Shown here: positions 35,035 through 43,701 of the stretch, one piece after another | How positions within the stretch are numbered: the stretch's first letter is position 1 | Layout of the letters: each line of letters opens with the position of its first letter | NCBI RefSeq assembly: GCF_900113415.1 | Contig: NZ_FOPH01000011.1 | Coordinates: 1 to 64,000 of the forward strand | DNA length: 64,000 nucleotides | Direction of reading: 5' to 3' | Origin: Oribacterium sp. WCC10 | GTDB taxonomy: Bacteria; Bacillota; Clostridia; Lachnospirales; Lachnospiraceae | Notes under the pieces: generated by a model | Told to the model about the DNA's origin: nothing | Database searches by the model: none | The model's input: only the letters and a program-made list of their open reading frames with translations | Position numbers and translations under genes: made by a program

Positions 35035-35175
35035 TGTTTTATCTCCTTTCAACGTATGATGTGAGATTCAAAGGTATCCTTACAGGAATTTTGTCAGGAT
35101 AGACCCTTGATTTCTACATCTTTGGATATGTTTAAGACTATACATATCCTTTCGTGTTCACAAACAATTGAATGT

Positions 35176-35204
35176 AGTGTATCAGAATAAAAACAGATTG
35201 ACAA
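35176..35204 (-). promoter_or_regulatory. promoter of the GATase-permease-UPF0597 operon
   Basis: On the minus strand TTGTCA (35199-35204) and TACACT (35176-35181) are 17 bases apart, about 140 bases before the GTG start. No better match lies in this divergent region. Confidence 0.5.
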
Positions 35205-35292
35205 AAATATGACAGTTTCATGCGGTGAAACTTTTATGCTAAAAGTATCATGAAAATTGACATAATGGCTTGTGGAGACTATTATTAAGCTT

Positions 35293-35327
35293 ACAATCAA
35301 CGTAATTGCAAAAATTGCGTTGATTGT
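35293..35327. promoter_or_regulatory. inverted repeat, candidate operator of the XRE regulator
   Basis: 15-bp arms ACAATCAACGTAATT and AATTGCGTTGATTGT, one mismatch, 5-bp spacer. It is 50 bases before the regulator start and about 90 bases upstream of the opposing promoter. The position fits an operator; an attenuator hairpin is the alternative. Confidence 0.5.
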
Positions 35328-35378
35328 TCAATTTTGATGAAACAAAATAAGAGCGTGCTATGAAAGGCGCATAAAGAA

Positions 35379-36086
35379 ATGCAGGAAATACTTAATGAAA
35401 TAGGCGAAAAGATCAGATTGTATCGAAAGAAACAAAGGCTGACTCTTGATGATTTGGCTAAAATCATTTGCAAAAGCAAGGCCACTGTTTCCAAGTACGA
35501 AAAAGGTGAGATATCCATCGATATCTCCACACTGTATGACATAGCTTCGGCACTTGAGGTAAACATTGAACAGTTGCTTTATGAAAAGCCGGTACATAAT
35601 AATGAATATAGTGGAAGCAAGATTCCACACTTTTTCAGAGACCTCACACATTTTTACGGTTACTGGTATGACGGACGTTCCAATTCTGTTCTCCGAATGC
35701 GTTTTGATGTAAGTCATTCGGATGTGGAAAATCAGCAGAAACTTATGGGATATCTGAATTTCTCGGATTATGAACATTATCCTATATGTGAGAATACATA
35801 TTACGGAACCATCGAGCATTTTGATGCCCTGAGCAATGTCCAGCTGATAAATAAGCATTTCCCGTTAGAAAAAGTCAGTATTCAGATACTGGCAACGTCT
35901 TTGGATTTTACTTATAAATGGGGACTCTGGCAGGGGCTTTCAACGAGACCTCTTATGCCTATGGCCACAAAGATGATCATCTGCCGGGAAAGGATGAAAG
36001 AGGACGAGGAACTCATAAATATGCTGAAGATATCAAAGGAAGATATACGGCTTTTGAAACATTATAACATGTTGACGGTATTGTGA
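35379..36086 (+). CDS. XRE-family regulator with a novel C-terminal domain
   Basis: 235 residues. The N-terminal Cro/C1 helix-turn-helix (about 8-65) has LTLDDLAKIICKSKATVSKYEKGE. The C-terminal 160 residues are rich in aromatic residues (HFFRDLTHFYGYWYDGRSN) and match no family I recognise. AAAGG precedes the ATG. It is transcribed away from the amino acid operon, so local control is likely. Its stop codon lies inside a perfect palindrome (36084-36118). Confidence 0.82.
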   Translation: MQEILNEIGEKIRLYRKKQRLTLDDLAKIICKSKATVSKYEKGEISIDISTLYDIASALEVNIEQLLYEKPVHNNEYSGSKIPHFFRDLTHFYGYWYDGRSNSVLRMRFDVSHSDVENQQKLMGYLNFSDYEHYPICENTYYGTIEHFDALSNVQLINKHFPLEKVSIQILATSLDFTYKWGLWQGLSTRPLMPMATKMIICRERMKEDEELINMLKISKEDIRLLKHYNMLTVL

Positions 36087-36118
36087 CGTGAGTGACAAAT
36101 ACTTTGTCACTCACGTCA
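36084..36118. repeat. perfect palindrome of the repeat family between convergent genes
   Basis: 16-bp perfect arms TGACGTGAGTGACAAA and its complement around loop TAC. The first three bases are the stop codon of the XRE gene, and the opposing DUF2264 gene ends three bases beyond. It probably serves as a terminator for both. Confidence 0.85.
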
Positions 36119-36120
36119 TT

Positions 36121-38094
36121 TTACAGGTATATGAATTCTGTTTTCAGATGACTGGTTCCCGCCGTGATATCGTAAACACACATCGGTATCGTGGTTTTCG
36201 GATATATCAGGCTGGTGTTAGGTTCAGGAACCAGCAGATCCTCTCTTCCGTTTCCTTCCAAAGAATGAACGGTGCAGAACAGATCATCATATGATGGGAT
36301 GACAACTGAAGGGGCAGATGTCTCCTGACTTTCAACATTTTTCATAGTTTTGTCATCTATAAAATGATGGGGCAGGGATTCCTCTTTGAAGCAGGACTTA
36401 TCGGGAATCGCAAATCCGCAGTCGCAGGCTTTTATCAAAACTCCATCGTAAAGTGTTTTATCAACATCTACTATATGTTCTCTTGTATGCCCGGTTTCTG
36501 TCGGTATCAGCACCGTGGTTACGTTAATTCCTCTCACGGGACTCCATCGCATCTCGATATGTTCTTTATCTATGACGTAGTCCGGTTCAGTCATATTTTT
36601 TGTGTAAACAAAACCGTCTATAACAAATGCCAGAGTGGAGTCCGGAGCATTTTCCTGAAGGTTCATGTTTGATCGGGCAATGCTGAAGCCGAATCTGCTG
36701 CTGTAGGCGAATTTAGAATACTTCTCCACGTTATGACTGTGTCCTTCGTGGTTGGTCTTTCCGGGAACCAGTGCCACCACATGATTGCAGACCCCATCCT
36801 TATATCCCCGCTGCAGGAGCAAGGGAACATGAGGGAGGAATAATGAATCAGCGATGTCTTTAGAATCGGATAAATCCCCGGGGGTCTTTGTGACATTCCA
36901 GAGCTCGTCTTCATCCTTTAGCGAAAGATAGAAAAATGCCTGAAGTCCCCAATATGGTGATCCCGGAGCATTATAACTCTCCGACATCTGAAGATTCGGG
37001 TAGCCGTAGCCTATGGAGAGGATTCCGGCATTATCAAATACCGGACGGTTCAGCCACCAGTGAAGGTTTTTGGAAATCAGCGAAAGCATCTCTTCCTTCG
37101 GGATTGGTTCTACATTGGTCTGCAAACATGTGGCCCAAAAGGCGCTTTGTGCGAAACGGTAGGTCATGGAACGCCCATAGGGGAAGCAGGCACCGTTGTC
37201 ATCAAAGAAGTAACGGTAGTCTTTTCCGAACTTCATGGCACGGTCATAGAAACGCTGGCATCTTTCAGGATCTTCATCCTTCATGAAATCACGGTAGATG
37301 AGACCGAAGCTCAGCATCACAAATGGATTGTAGTAGTCTTTGTCTCCGCCGTTTCCGTCATTGTACCAGCCGCCGCCTGCGTAATAGTCTTCGATCATAC
37401 GCAGTCCTGACTCCATATTTTCCTGACTGTATGTCAGGCCACTGACCTTTAGTGCAAGGTTTGTGATGATCTGGAAGAACTGCCAGTTGCAGGCGCAAAG
37501 GTTGTGACGATTGCATTCGTTAAGCCATTCTGTGAGATTGAGTTTGACATTCTCCGGCAGAGGGTCAAAGAAAAATTCAGGGGCGTAAAGCATAGCGAAG
37601 CCTATAGCCGGCATCTCGCAGAACTTCTGGTCGAAGTCATGACAAATCCCCCAGTATTCAGGTGACTCTGGTTCAGTTCCGGAAGTTATGCCTTTCTGAT
37701 AAATAAAAATCAGTTGAGCTATCTGAGTAAGACCGGAACCGGGCACGTCATGACATGAGTAAGAATTAGTTGTTTTATCAAGTTCTGAACAATCAAACCC
37801 GAGAGAAGATTCATCTGATTTATTATGACTTATCAGATGAATCAGTCTTTTTACTTCTTGCTTCTCTTCTTCTCTGAGGCCGGCAACCAGTGGTACAAGT
37901 CCCCAAAGCGGTCTTGCGAATGCCTCCATTTCCTGAGAAGAAAGCTCGTAGTGAGTTCGTGTATCACCGATACGGAGTCTTGCACATTTCTCGGAATAAA
38001 ATGGGATGAGTGGTTCAAGCATCTTTAAAAGGATGTTCTGAGCTTCTCGCTTATTCATAAAACTGTTTTGTTTGATGTTTTGGAATAGGTTCAT
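36121..38094 (-). CDS. DUF2264 domain protein, probable glycoside hydrolase
   Basis: 657 residues from ATG at 38094 (AGGTGG eight bases upstream). The N-terminal two thirds (about 10-380) match DUF2264, an alpha/alpha-barrel-like family (EAFARPLWGLVPL, YAGGGWYNDGNGGDKDYYNPF). I recall that some members act as exo-beta-glucuronidases (GH154), which would fit the neighbours. No signal peptide, so it acts inside the cell. A Ser/Asp-rich insertion (NKSDESSLGFDCSELDKTTN) lies around residues 110-135. It follows the GH2 gene by 28 bases. Confidence 0.82.
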   Translation of the reverse strand: MNLFQNIKQNSFMNKREAQNILLKMLEPLIPFYSEKCARLRIGDTRTHYELSSQEMEAFARPLWGLVPLVAGLREEEKQEVKRLIHLISHNKSDESSLGFDCSELDKTTNSYSCHDVPGSGLTQIAQLIFIYQKGITSGTEPESPEYWGICHDFDQKFCEMPAIGFAMLYAPEFFFDPLPENVKLNLTEWLNECNRHNLCACNWQFFQIITNLALKVSGLTYSQENMESGLRMIEDYYAGGGWYNDGNGGDKDYYNPFVMLSFGLIYRDFMKDEDPERCQRFYDRAMKFGKDYRYFFDDNGACFPYGRSMTYRFAQSAFWATCLQTNVEPIPKEEMLSLISKNLHWWLNRPVFDNAGILSIGYGYPNLQMSESYNAPGSPYWGLQAFFYLSLKDEDELWNVTKTPGDLSDSKDIADSLFLPHVPLLLQRGYKDGVCNHVVALVPGKTNHEGHSHNVEKYSKFAYSSRFGFSIARSNMNLQENAPDSTLAFVIDGFVYTKNMTEPDYVIDKEHIEMRWSPVRGINVTTVLIPTETGHTREHIVDVDKTLYDGVLIKACDCGFAIPDKSCFKEESLPHHFIDDKTMKNVESQETSAPSVVIPSYDDLFCTVHSLEGNGREDLLVPEPNTSLIYPKTTIPMCVYDITAGTSHLKTEFIYL

Positions 38095-38122
38095 GATATA
38101 ATCCACCTGTTTTAAGACTTTT

Positions 38123-39946
38123 TCAATTATTCTTATATCCGAAATTAGGAATCTTCTCCCATCTTCCCTTCAGGAAATGAGCAGCCATTTTAGGTCGGCG
38201 CTCTCTCGTGAAGACGCCCTTTCTGTTTCCATCAGCCCTGTACACTCCCTGGATAGTGCCGAAATCCGCAAAAGCCCAGCATTGCTCTCCCATGAAGAAA
38301 TCACGCTTGTCGAACTCTGCATCTATACGGCGATAGTACTCTGCCTGAAATTCCTCTGTCCACATCTCAGCGACTGTCCCGTGAAGGCCCGGTAAAGTAT
38401 CACAACCGTACTCAGTCACCATAACAGGCTTTTGCTGTTCTTCCCAGAAATCAAGTTCCTTGTTCCAGGCGTAAATTGCGCTGTCAAGATCTCCCGACAG
38501 GTTGTACCATCCATAATAGCGGTTGATGCACACTACATCCATGGTTCTTGTGACGATGTCGCGGGTGTAGTCATTTTGACAGCAGACGAAGGTCACCGGA
38601 CGATTCTGAGGATCCAGTTCATGGGTGTACTCATAAAGCTCATGCCAGTAGTCGTAGGCAGATTCCGGGAAGTTTTCGGTGTCAGGTTCGTTGCCCATGG
38701 ACCACATGATAACTGAAGGGTGATTCTTGTCCCTTTCCACAAGATCTCTCAGTATCGACTTGTGATAATCCTTTATTGGGAAGGTGTAGGGATCCACAAC
38801 TCCGCCTCCGGCGATACCAACAGCCGGTGTTTCATCAATGATTACGATACCCTCTCTGTCACAAAGCCTGTACATCTCTTCTGCATAAGGATAGTGACTT
38901 GTACGGAAACTGTTGGCGCCGATCCAGTGAAGAAGGCTAATGTCTTTGACATTAAGTCCCTCATTGATGCCGCGACCTGAAATATAGAAGTCTTCATGCT
39001 TTCCAAACCCCTTGAAGTAGAAAGGCTTTCCGTTTATAAGGAATTTTGTGCCGGACACTTCCACGGTTCTGATACCGAATTCTTCAGTATATTCATCATC
39101 CCCGAAAGTCACTTTGAGTCTGTAGAGATAAGGATCTTCCGGCCATGGATTCCAGAGACGGGCGTTTTCGATGCGAAGAGTTCCTTCGGCACCTGTACCG
39201 CCGGTGACAACACTGCCCCCCCGATCGAGAACTTCAACCTTGATATTTGAATCGTGACAGTTTGCCTTTTCTTTTGAAGAAATCTCTACACTATAATGAA
39301 CCACGCCATCTTTCCCGTCGAGTTCCGGGACGATGGTTACATCCTTTATATACTCCATTGGAGTTGTATATACAGACACATGACGATTGATTCCGGCGTA
39401 GTTAAAGAAGTCAAAATTAGGCAGATTTACGATGCCGCGATGCTCCTTTGCCATCTGTACGGCAGGAACCTGAGCATTGTCGGAACCAAAGAAGGCAGTG
39501 CCGTCTTCATTGCCCATGGGGAGGGTGTGATGGTCTACACGGTTGTTGCAGGATACAGTGATGCGGATTTCTTCACCGGGAGTGATAAGGCCGGTAATGT
39601 CTTTTTCAAAAGGAAGAAAACCTCCACGGTGAGACATTATCACGGTTCCGTTAAGCCAGACAGTGCTGTCATGGGCAACTGCATCAAAGCGAAGGAAGAT
39701 ACGCTGTCCCTTGAAGAAGCCGGGAACAGTAAAGGTTTTCTCATAGTAGGCTTCTCCTGTATGATTTCTGTATTTCTGATCCTCACGCTGGTCGTTGTAG
39801 GATGCGGGAACGTAAAGCTCCTCTGCATCATCCGGAAAGCCTGTCTCCCAATGCTCCGAACTGGCAGAACCATCGTCAATTTTGAATTTCCAAAGGCCGT
39901 CAAGCTTCATGACGGCACGGGATTTATTTTCTATAGGATATAACAT
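38123..39946 (-). CDS. uidA: GH2 beta-glucuronidase
   Basis: 607 residues, typical length. It has an N-terminal GH2 sugar-binding domain, an immunoglobulin-like domain and a TIM barrel. The acid/base is Glu420 (WSMGNEP) and the nucleophile is Glu512 (VTEYGCDT). The NxK motif that distinguishes glucuronidases from galactosidases is present (Asn574, Lys576 in ADGNRKGVFTRERRPK). No signal peptide, so it cleaves imported glucuronides in the cytosol. It is in one operon with GH88 and DUF2264. Confidence 0.94.
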   Translation of the reverse strand: MLYPIENKSRAVMKLDGLWKFKIDDGSASSEHWETGFPDDAEELYVPASYNDQREDQKYRNHTGEAYYEKTFTVPGFFKGQRIFLRFDAVAHDSTVWLNGTVIMSHRGGFLPFEKDITGLITPGEEIRITVSCNNRVDHHTLPMGNEDGTAFFGSDNAQVPAVQMAKEHRGIVNLPNFDFFNYAGINRHVSVYTTPMEYIKDVTIVPELDGKDGVVHYSVEISSKEKANCHDSNIKVEVLDRGGSVVTGGTGAEGTLRIENARLWNPWPEDPYLYRLKVTFGDDEYTEEFGIRTVEVSGTKFLINGKPFYFKGFGKHEDFYISGRGINEGLNVKDISLLHWIGANSFRTSHYPYAEEMYRLCDREGIVIIDETPAVGIAGGGVVDPYTFPIKDYHKSILRDLVERDKNHPSVIMWSMGNEPDTENFPESAYDYWHELYEYTHELDPQNRPVTFVCCQNDYTRDIVTRTMDVVCINRYYGWYNLSGDLDSAIYAWNKELDFWEEQQKPVMVTEYGCDTLPGLHGTVAEMWTEEFQAEYYRRIDAEFDKRDFFMGEQCWAFADFGTIQGVYRADGNRKGVFTRERRPKMAAHFLKGRWEKIPNFGYKNN

Positions 39947-39976
39947 AATTGCTCCATTCCTCTAAAAATCATCACT

Positions 39977-41182
39977 TCACCAGTATATATTCCATTCGGG
40001 ATTGCTGAGTCTGGTCAATGCTTCCATATAGTAGTAGTCACCCCAGATGATGCACTCGTCCACACCCTCTTCCGTGCAGGTATTGTACGGAGTTTTTTTG
40101 CTGTAGGTTCCGTGAAGTATCTGACCGTTTGACTGTTCACTGTCAGTCACACGATATCCGTCATACAGTGCCTTCATAAACTTCCTTGCTATGGAGCTGT
40201 AGTATGCGGCATCCTTTTCATTCATATACTTTGACATCTCAAGCATACCGCAGGCTGCGATGGCAGCGGAACTTGAGTCACGTGGTTCTGTAATTTCATC
40301 GCCATCTCCAAAGGTCAGATCCCAAAAAGGAATGATATCCTTTGGAAGATGATTAAGGAAATAGGTAGCTATTCGCTTGAAATATTCGATGTACTCTTCT
40401 CTCCCGGTGTACTTATAGGCTACTGCGGTACCGTAAATTCCCCATGCCTGACCTCTTGCCCAGGCAGATCCGTCTTTATAGCCCTGACAGGTGGAGCCAT
40501 GGGAGAACCCGCCGGTTTCGGGATCGAGGAAAACCGTGTGCCATGTGGAGTCATCCTCACGAAGGATGTACTTCATGGTGGTATGGATGTGCTTTTCGGC
40601 TATATCCCGGTATTTAGAATCTTCGGTGGTTTCTGAAGCCCAATACAGCAGCGGCAGATTCAAAAGACAGTCGATGATGAAACGATAATTCTTAGGATCA
40701 TCCATGGAGCCCCATGCCTGAAGAAATTCACCTACGGGATGAAATCTTTTTACAAGCTGCTCTGCTGCAAGAATGGCAGCTTCCTTTGCCTTTTCGGAAC
40801 CTGTAAGCTTGTATGCCGCAACGCAGGATGGACTGAAAAGAAATCCCATGTCGTGGTTGTCGACATCATATTTTTGTGAAATACGGTTATGGAAAGAATC
40901 AACCTGTGTGAGACCGGCATGTCTGAAAGCAGTCTTGTCTTTCAGCTCAGCTGCATTTTCATAAGAAAGCCATATCTCTCCTGTCCAAAAACCCGTGGTC
41001 CAGTTTTTGTTTTCTCCCGGTTTGTAGAATCCATCAAAGCTTGCGGGACCCGGAAAATGATCTGTGAAATCAGTAAGGTTCTTTTCAACCTGTTTTACAG
41101 AAAAGTCTAAGGCCTGTTTTACTTCTGTTTCTGTTATTTCTTTATATTGAGCGATATCCGCTTCTGTGATCCATCTGGACAT
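39977..41182 (-). CDS. GH88 unsaturated glucuronyl hydrolase
   Basis: 401 residues from ATG at 41182, preceded by AAAGGA. It removes delta-4,5-unsaturated uronic acids from oligosaccharides made by polysaccharide lyases. The two catalytic-type aspartates are in NHDMGF (Asp111) and IIDCLLNLPLLYW (Asp171), and SAWARGQAWGIYG is the GH88 signature. No signal peptide, so it acts on imported oligosaccharides. Its presence implies that a lyase acts upstream, possibly the heparinase-like protein at 51135. Confidence 0.93.
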   Translation of the reverse strand: MSRWITEADIAQYKEITETEVKQALDFSVKQVEKNLTDFTDHFPGPASFDGFYKPGENKNWTTGFWTGEIWLSYENAAELKDKTAFRHAGLTQVDSFHNRISQKYDVDNHDMGFLFSPSCVAAYKLTGSEKAKEAAILAAEQLVKRFHPVGEFLQAWGSMDDPKNYRFIIDCLLNLPLLYWASETTEDSKYRDIAEKHIHTTMKYILREDDSTWHTVFLDPETGGFSHGSTCQGYKDGSAWARGQAWGIYGTAVAYKYTGREEYIEYFKRIATYFLNHLPKDIIPFWDLTFGDGDEITEPRDSSSAAIAACGMLEMSKYMNEKDAAYYSSIARKFMKALYDGYRVTDSEQSNGQILHGTYSKKTPYNTCTEEGVDECIIWGDYYYMEALTRLSNPEWNIYW

Positions 41183-41211
41183 ATATAAGGAATCCTTTCT
41201 TTGTTGTGATT

Positions 41212-41237
41212 TGAGTGTCAAATACTTTTGACACTCA
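41212..41237 (+). repeat. end hairpin of the palindromic element
   Basis: Perfect 11-bp arms TGAGTGTCAAA / TTTGACACTCA around TACT, upstream of the GH88 gene. Confidence 0.7.
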
Positions 41238-41286
41238 TCGATGATGCGCACTGATAGATGATTGCTTTATCTTAAAAAATTCGAAA

Positions 41287-41345
41287 GAAACCGAAGTATA
41301 TCTATACCCTTAAGCAGGTAATGTCTCAGGTATACCTTCGGTTTC
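41287..41345 (-). terminator. terminator after the CUT1 permease gene
   Basis: On the minus strand GAAACCGAAGGTATA pairs with TATACTTCGGTTTC (one bulge) and is followed by TTTCGAATTTTTT. It separates the ABC transporter from the glycosidase operon. Confidence 0.7.
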
Positions 41346-41404
41346 TTTTTGATAGAGGAGAATCTATGAGAAAGCATCAGAGAATGATGCTGTTCTTTTC
41401 GTTA

Positions 41405-42241
41405 TTATCCCTTTACGCCTGAGCTTGCGATACCTGCTACGAAATACTTCTGAAGTGACAGGAATACGATAAGTACAGGGATAAGGCTGATGCAGGATGC
41501 TGCCATGATTAAGCCGTATTCTGCTGAATACTGTGATATGAACATCTTGAGACCGATCTGGAGAGTTTTCTTGTTCTCTGATGTGAGGTAGATCAATGGT
41601 CCAAGGAAGTCATTCCAGGTATTTACGAAAGTGAAAATCGTAAGGGTCGAAAGTGCCGGTTTTGAAAGTGGAAGCATGATGCTTGTATAAATCTGATACT
41701 CGCTCATGCCGTCGATTCTTGCAGCTTCGCAGAGGGAATCGGGTATACCCTCATAGAACTGGCGCATCATGAAAACACCGAAGGCGGTGAAGGCCTGAAG
41801 GATGATGATGGACAGATGTGTGTCTGCAAGTCCAAGCTTTCTCATGAAGAGGAACTGTGGAACCATGTAGGACTGCCATGGGATGGCGATGGTCGCAACG
41901 TATGCAAGGAACAGGAAGTCTCTGCCTTTAAATCTGAGCTTCGCAAATGCATATGCCGCAAAGCTTGATGTTAGAAGCTGGAAGAATGTAACTATAAAGG
42001 TGAGCTTGACTGTGTTTTTTGTAAATATAAGGAGCGGTATCTTGGTCCAGATATCGAGGTAGTTTCTCCACTGAGGTGTGTAGCCCACCCACTGATAAGG
42101 GATAACGAAGATATCCTTGTTGAACTTGAGTGATGCGGTGATCATCCAGATGAACGGTATGAGCATGATACTTGCAAAAACTATAAGGATGAAATATACT
42201 AGAGCCTTTCCGATGGCCTGATTCGTTGATTTGCTTTTCAT
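41405..42241 (-). CDS. CUT1 sugar ABC transporter permease (MalG type)
   Basis: 278 residues, six membrane helices. The EAA loop EAARIDGMSEYQIYTSIMLPLSKPA contacts the ATPase. The C-terminus ends FVAGIASSGVKG, as in MalG-like permeases. Third gene of the transporter unit; no ATPase is encoded nearby, so a shared MsmK-type ATPase from elsewhere is probably used. It is separated from the partner permease by about 200 bases that hold a repeat element. Confidence 0.94.
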   Translation of the reverse strand: MKSKSTNQAIGKALVYFILIVFASIMLIPFIWMITASLKFNKDIFVIPYQWVGYTPQWRNYLDIWTKIPLLIFTKNTVKLTFIVTFFQLLTSSFAAYAFAKLRFKGRDFLFLAYVATIAIPWQSYMVPQFLFMRKLGLADTHLSIIILQAFTAFGVFMMRQFYEGIPDSLCEAARIDGMSEYQIYTSIMLPLSKPALSTLTIFTFVNTWNDFLGPLIYLTSENKKTLQIGLKMFISQYSAEYGLIMAASCISLIPVLIVFLSLQKYFVAGIASSGVKG

Positions 42242-42277
42242 TGTTGGTTTCCTTCTGTTCTATTTGCTTCGGCAGCC

Positions 42278-42342
42278 TGTTGCACACGAACGTATGCGTT
42301 AGCTCTGATCAGTTAGTGGCAAATACTTTGACACTAACATGA
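42278..42342 (+). repeat. palindromic element, right half, between two permease genes
   Basis: GCACACGAACGTATGCGTTAG followed by CAGTTAGTGGCAAATACTTT and GACACTAAC. A further hairpin (ATCCGGTA / TACCGGAT, 42354-42382) lies beside it. Confidence 0.7.
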
Positions 42343-42443
42343 TTTGAACTGTCATCCGGTATAGTGCTTTGTTTACCGGATGGAGTCATTTGCTTCGGCA
42401 GAATGTATAAAAGTGGTAATGTTTCAGGTATTTACAAGTACTG

Positions 42444-43379
42444 TCAGTCGTTTGCATAATTCTTCTCGCCGCTGAACTGTATGATGGTTATAGTCAGGAC
42501 GATGGCGAAAAGTACCAGTGAACCAGCACTTGCGATTCCCAGATTCCAGTTACGGAAAGCTTCTTCGTAGATGTAGTAAACGAGAACTATGGCTGACTTA
42601 TTGATGACACCGTTGCTTCCACCTGCCAGCATGTAGACAATGTCATAAACCTTGAAGCAGTTTATGGTGAGCATGATGATAACGAAGAAAGTGGTTGGTT
42701 TAAGCTGAGGTACTGTCACAAATCTAAACTTCTGCCATACATTGGCGCCGTCAAGGCCTGCCGCTTCGTAAAGCTCGGTGTTGATATTCTGAAGACCTGC
42801 GAGATAGATGACCATGTAGTAACCCATGTTTTTCCATATTGAAAACATGATGATGGTCATGAGTACTGTTTTCGGAGATGCTGCCCACTTGAGAGCCGGA
42901 ATATGGAAAATGTTTATGAGGAGCTGATTGATAACTCCGCCCTTTGCAGGGGTGAAGAGCATATTCCATACTGCTGCAACTGCTACGAGTGATGCTACAT
43001 AAGGGAAGAATGTGACTGTTCTGAAGAAGTTTCTTCCTTTTATCTTCTGATTGAGAAGGATAGCAAGTCCCAAAGCTATGATAAGTGTAAGTGGAACAGT
43101 GAAGACACTGTATACTACAGTATTCTTAAGAGATGCCAGAAAACGTTCATCACCGAAGATGGTTACGAAGTTCTGTATGCCTACAAATTTCCATGGATTG
43201 CTACCATCCCATTGCATAAATGCCATGATCATGGCAAGAATGATAGGCCCCAGTGTAAAGATGGCGAAACCTAAAAAGTTCGGTGCGATGAAGGAATAAG
43301 CTACAAGAGCCTGTCGTATTTTCCTGCGCTTTGCTTCCTGTGCGCCTGTTGCTTCAATAGCTGTTGCGTGTGCTGTCAT
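42444..43379 (-). CDS. CUT1 sugar ABC transporter permease (MalF type)
   Basis: 311 residues from ATG at 43379 with GGAGG upstream; the longer reading has no such site. Six helices, the start AYSFIAPNFLGFAIFTLGPI is typical, and the EAA loop is EAAGLDGANVWQKFRFVTVPQLKP. It pairs with the MalG-type permease and the binding protein upstream. Confidence 0.94.
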   Translation of the reverse strand: MTAHATAIEATGAQEAKRRKIRQALVAYSFIAPNFLGFAIFTLGPIILAMIMAFMQWDGSNPWKFVGIQNFVTIFGDERFLASLKNTVVYSVFTVPLTLIIALGLAILLNQKIKGRNFFRTVTFFPYVASLVAVAAVWNMLFTPAKGGVINQLLINIFHIPALKWAASPKTVLMTIIMFSIWKNMGYYMVIYLAGLQNINTELYEAAGLDGANVWQKFRFVTVPQLKPTTFFVIIMLTINCFKVYDIVYMLAGGSNGVINKSAIVLVYYIYEEAFRNWNLGIASAGSLVLFAIVLTITIIQFSGEKNYAND

Positions 43380-43561
43380 TATGTGCCTCCGTATTAAGGT
43401 ATTTTGATACTGCATTCTGATAAAAGAATCATGGTTAATGTTTACGTTAGACATAAGCATTGAGCGAAGCTCCTTTAAAAGAATCCGGTTTCAAATAATG
43501 GTGTGGTTATGGGATTTAGTGATTTTCAAAAGAATATGAAAAAAGAAAATTTTAGATAGTT

Positions 43562-43591
43562 AGAGCTGTCACACTGTCGTGCGACAGCTCT
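43562..43591 (-). terminator. intercistronic hairpin between binding protein and permease
   Basis: Perfect 9-bp arms AGAGCTGTC / GACAGCTCT about 110 bases after the binding-protein stop, without a T run on the minus strand. It probably stabilises or partly ends the binding-protein message. Confidence 0.5.
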
Positions 43592-43701
43592 TTATACCAT
43601 TATGATATTCGTCTTTTCAGGTTAGAGACGAAAGATTCGAGTGAAAGGATTAGTCTATCTGCAAGTCAAAGATTAGCCTGTATCGTTTCTGATTAGGAGG
43701 A

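Noticed and set aside
39296-39943. 215-codon plus-strand frame opposite the beta-glucuronidase gene
   Set aside because: Antisense to well-conserved GH2 sequence; it has no ribosome binding site.
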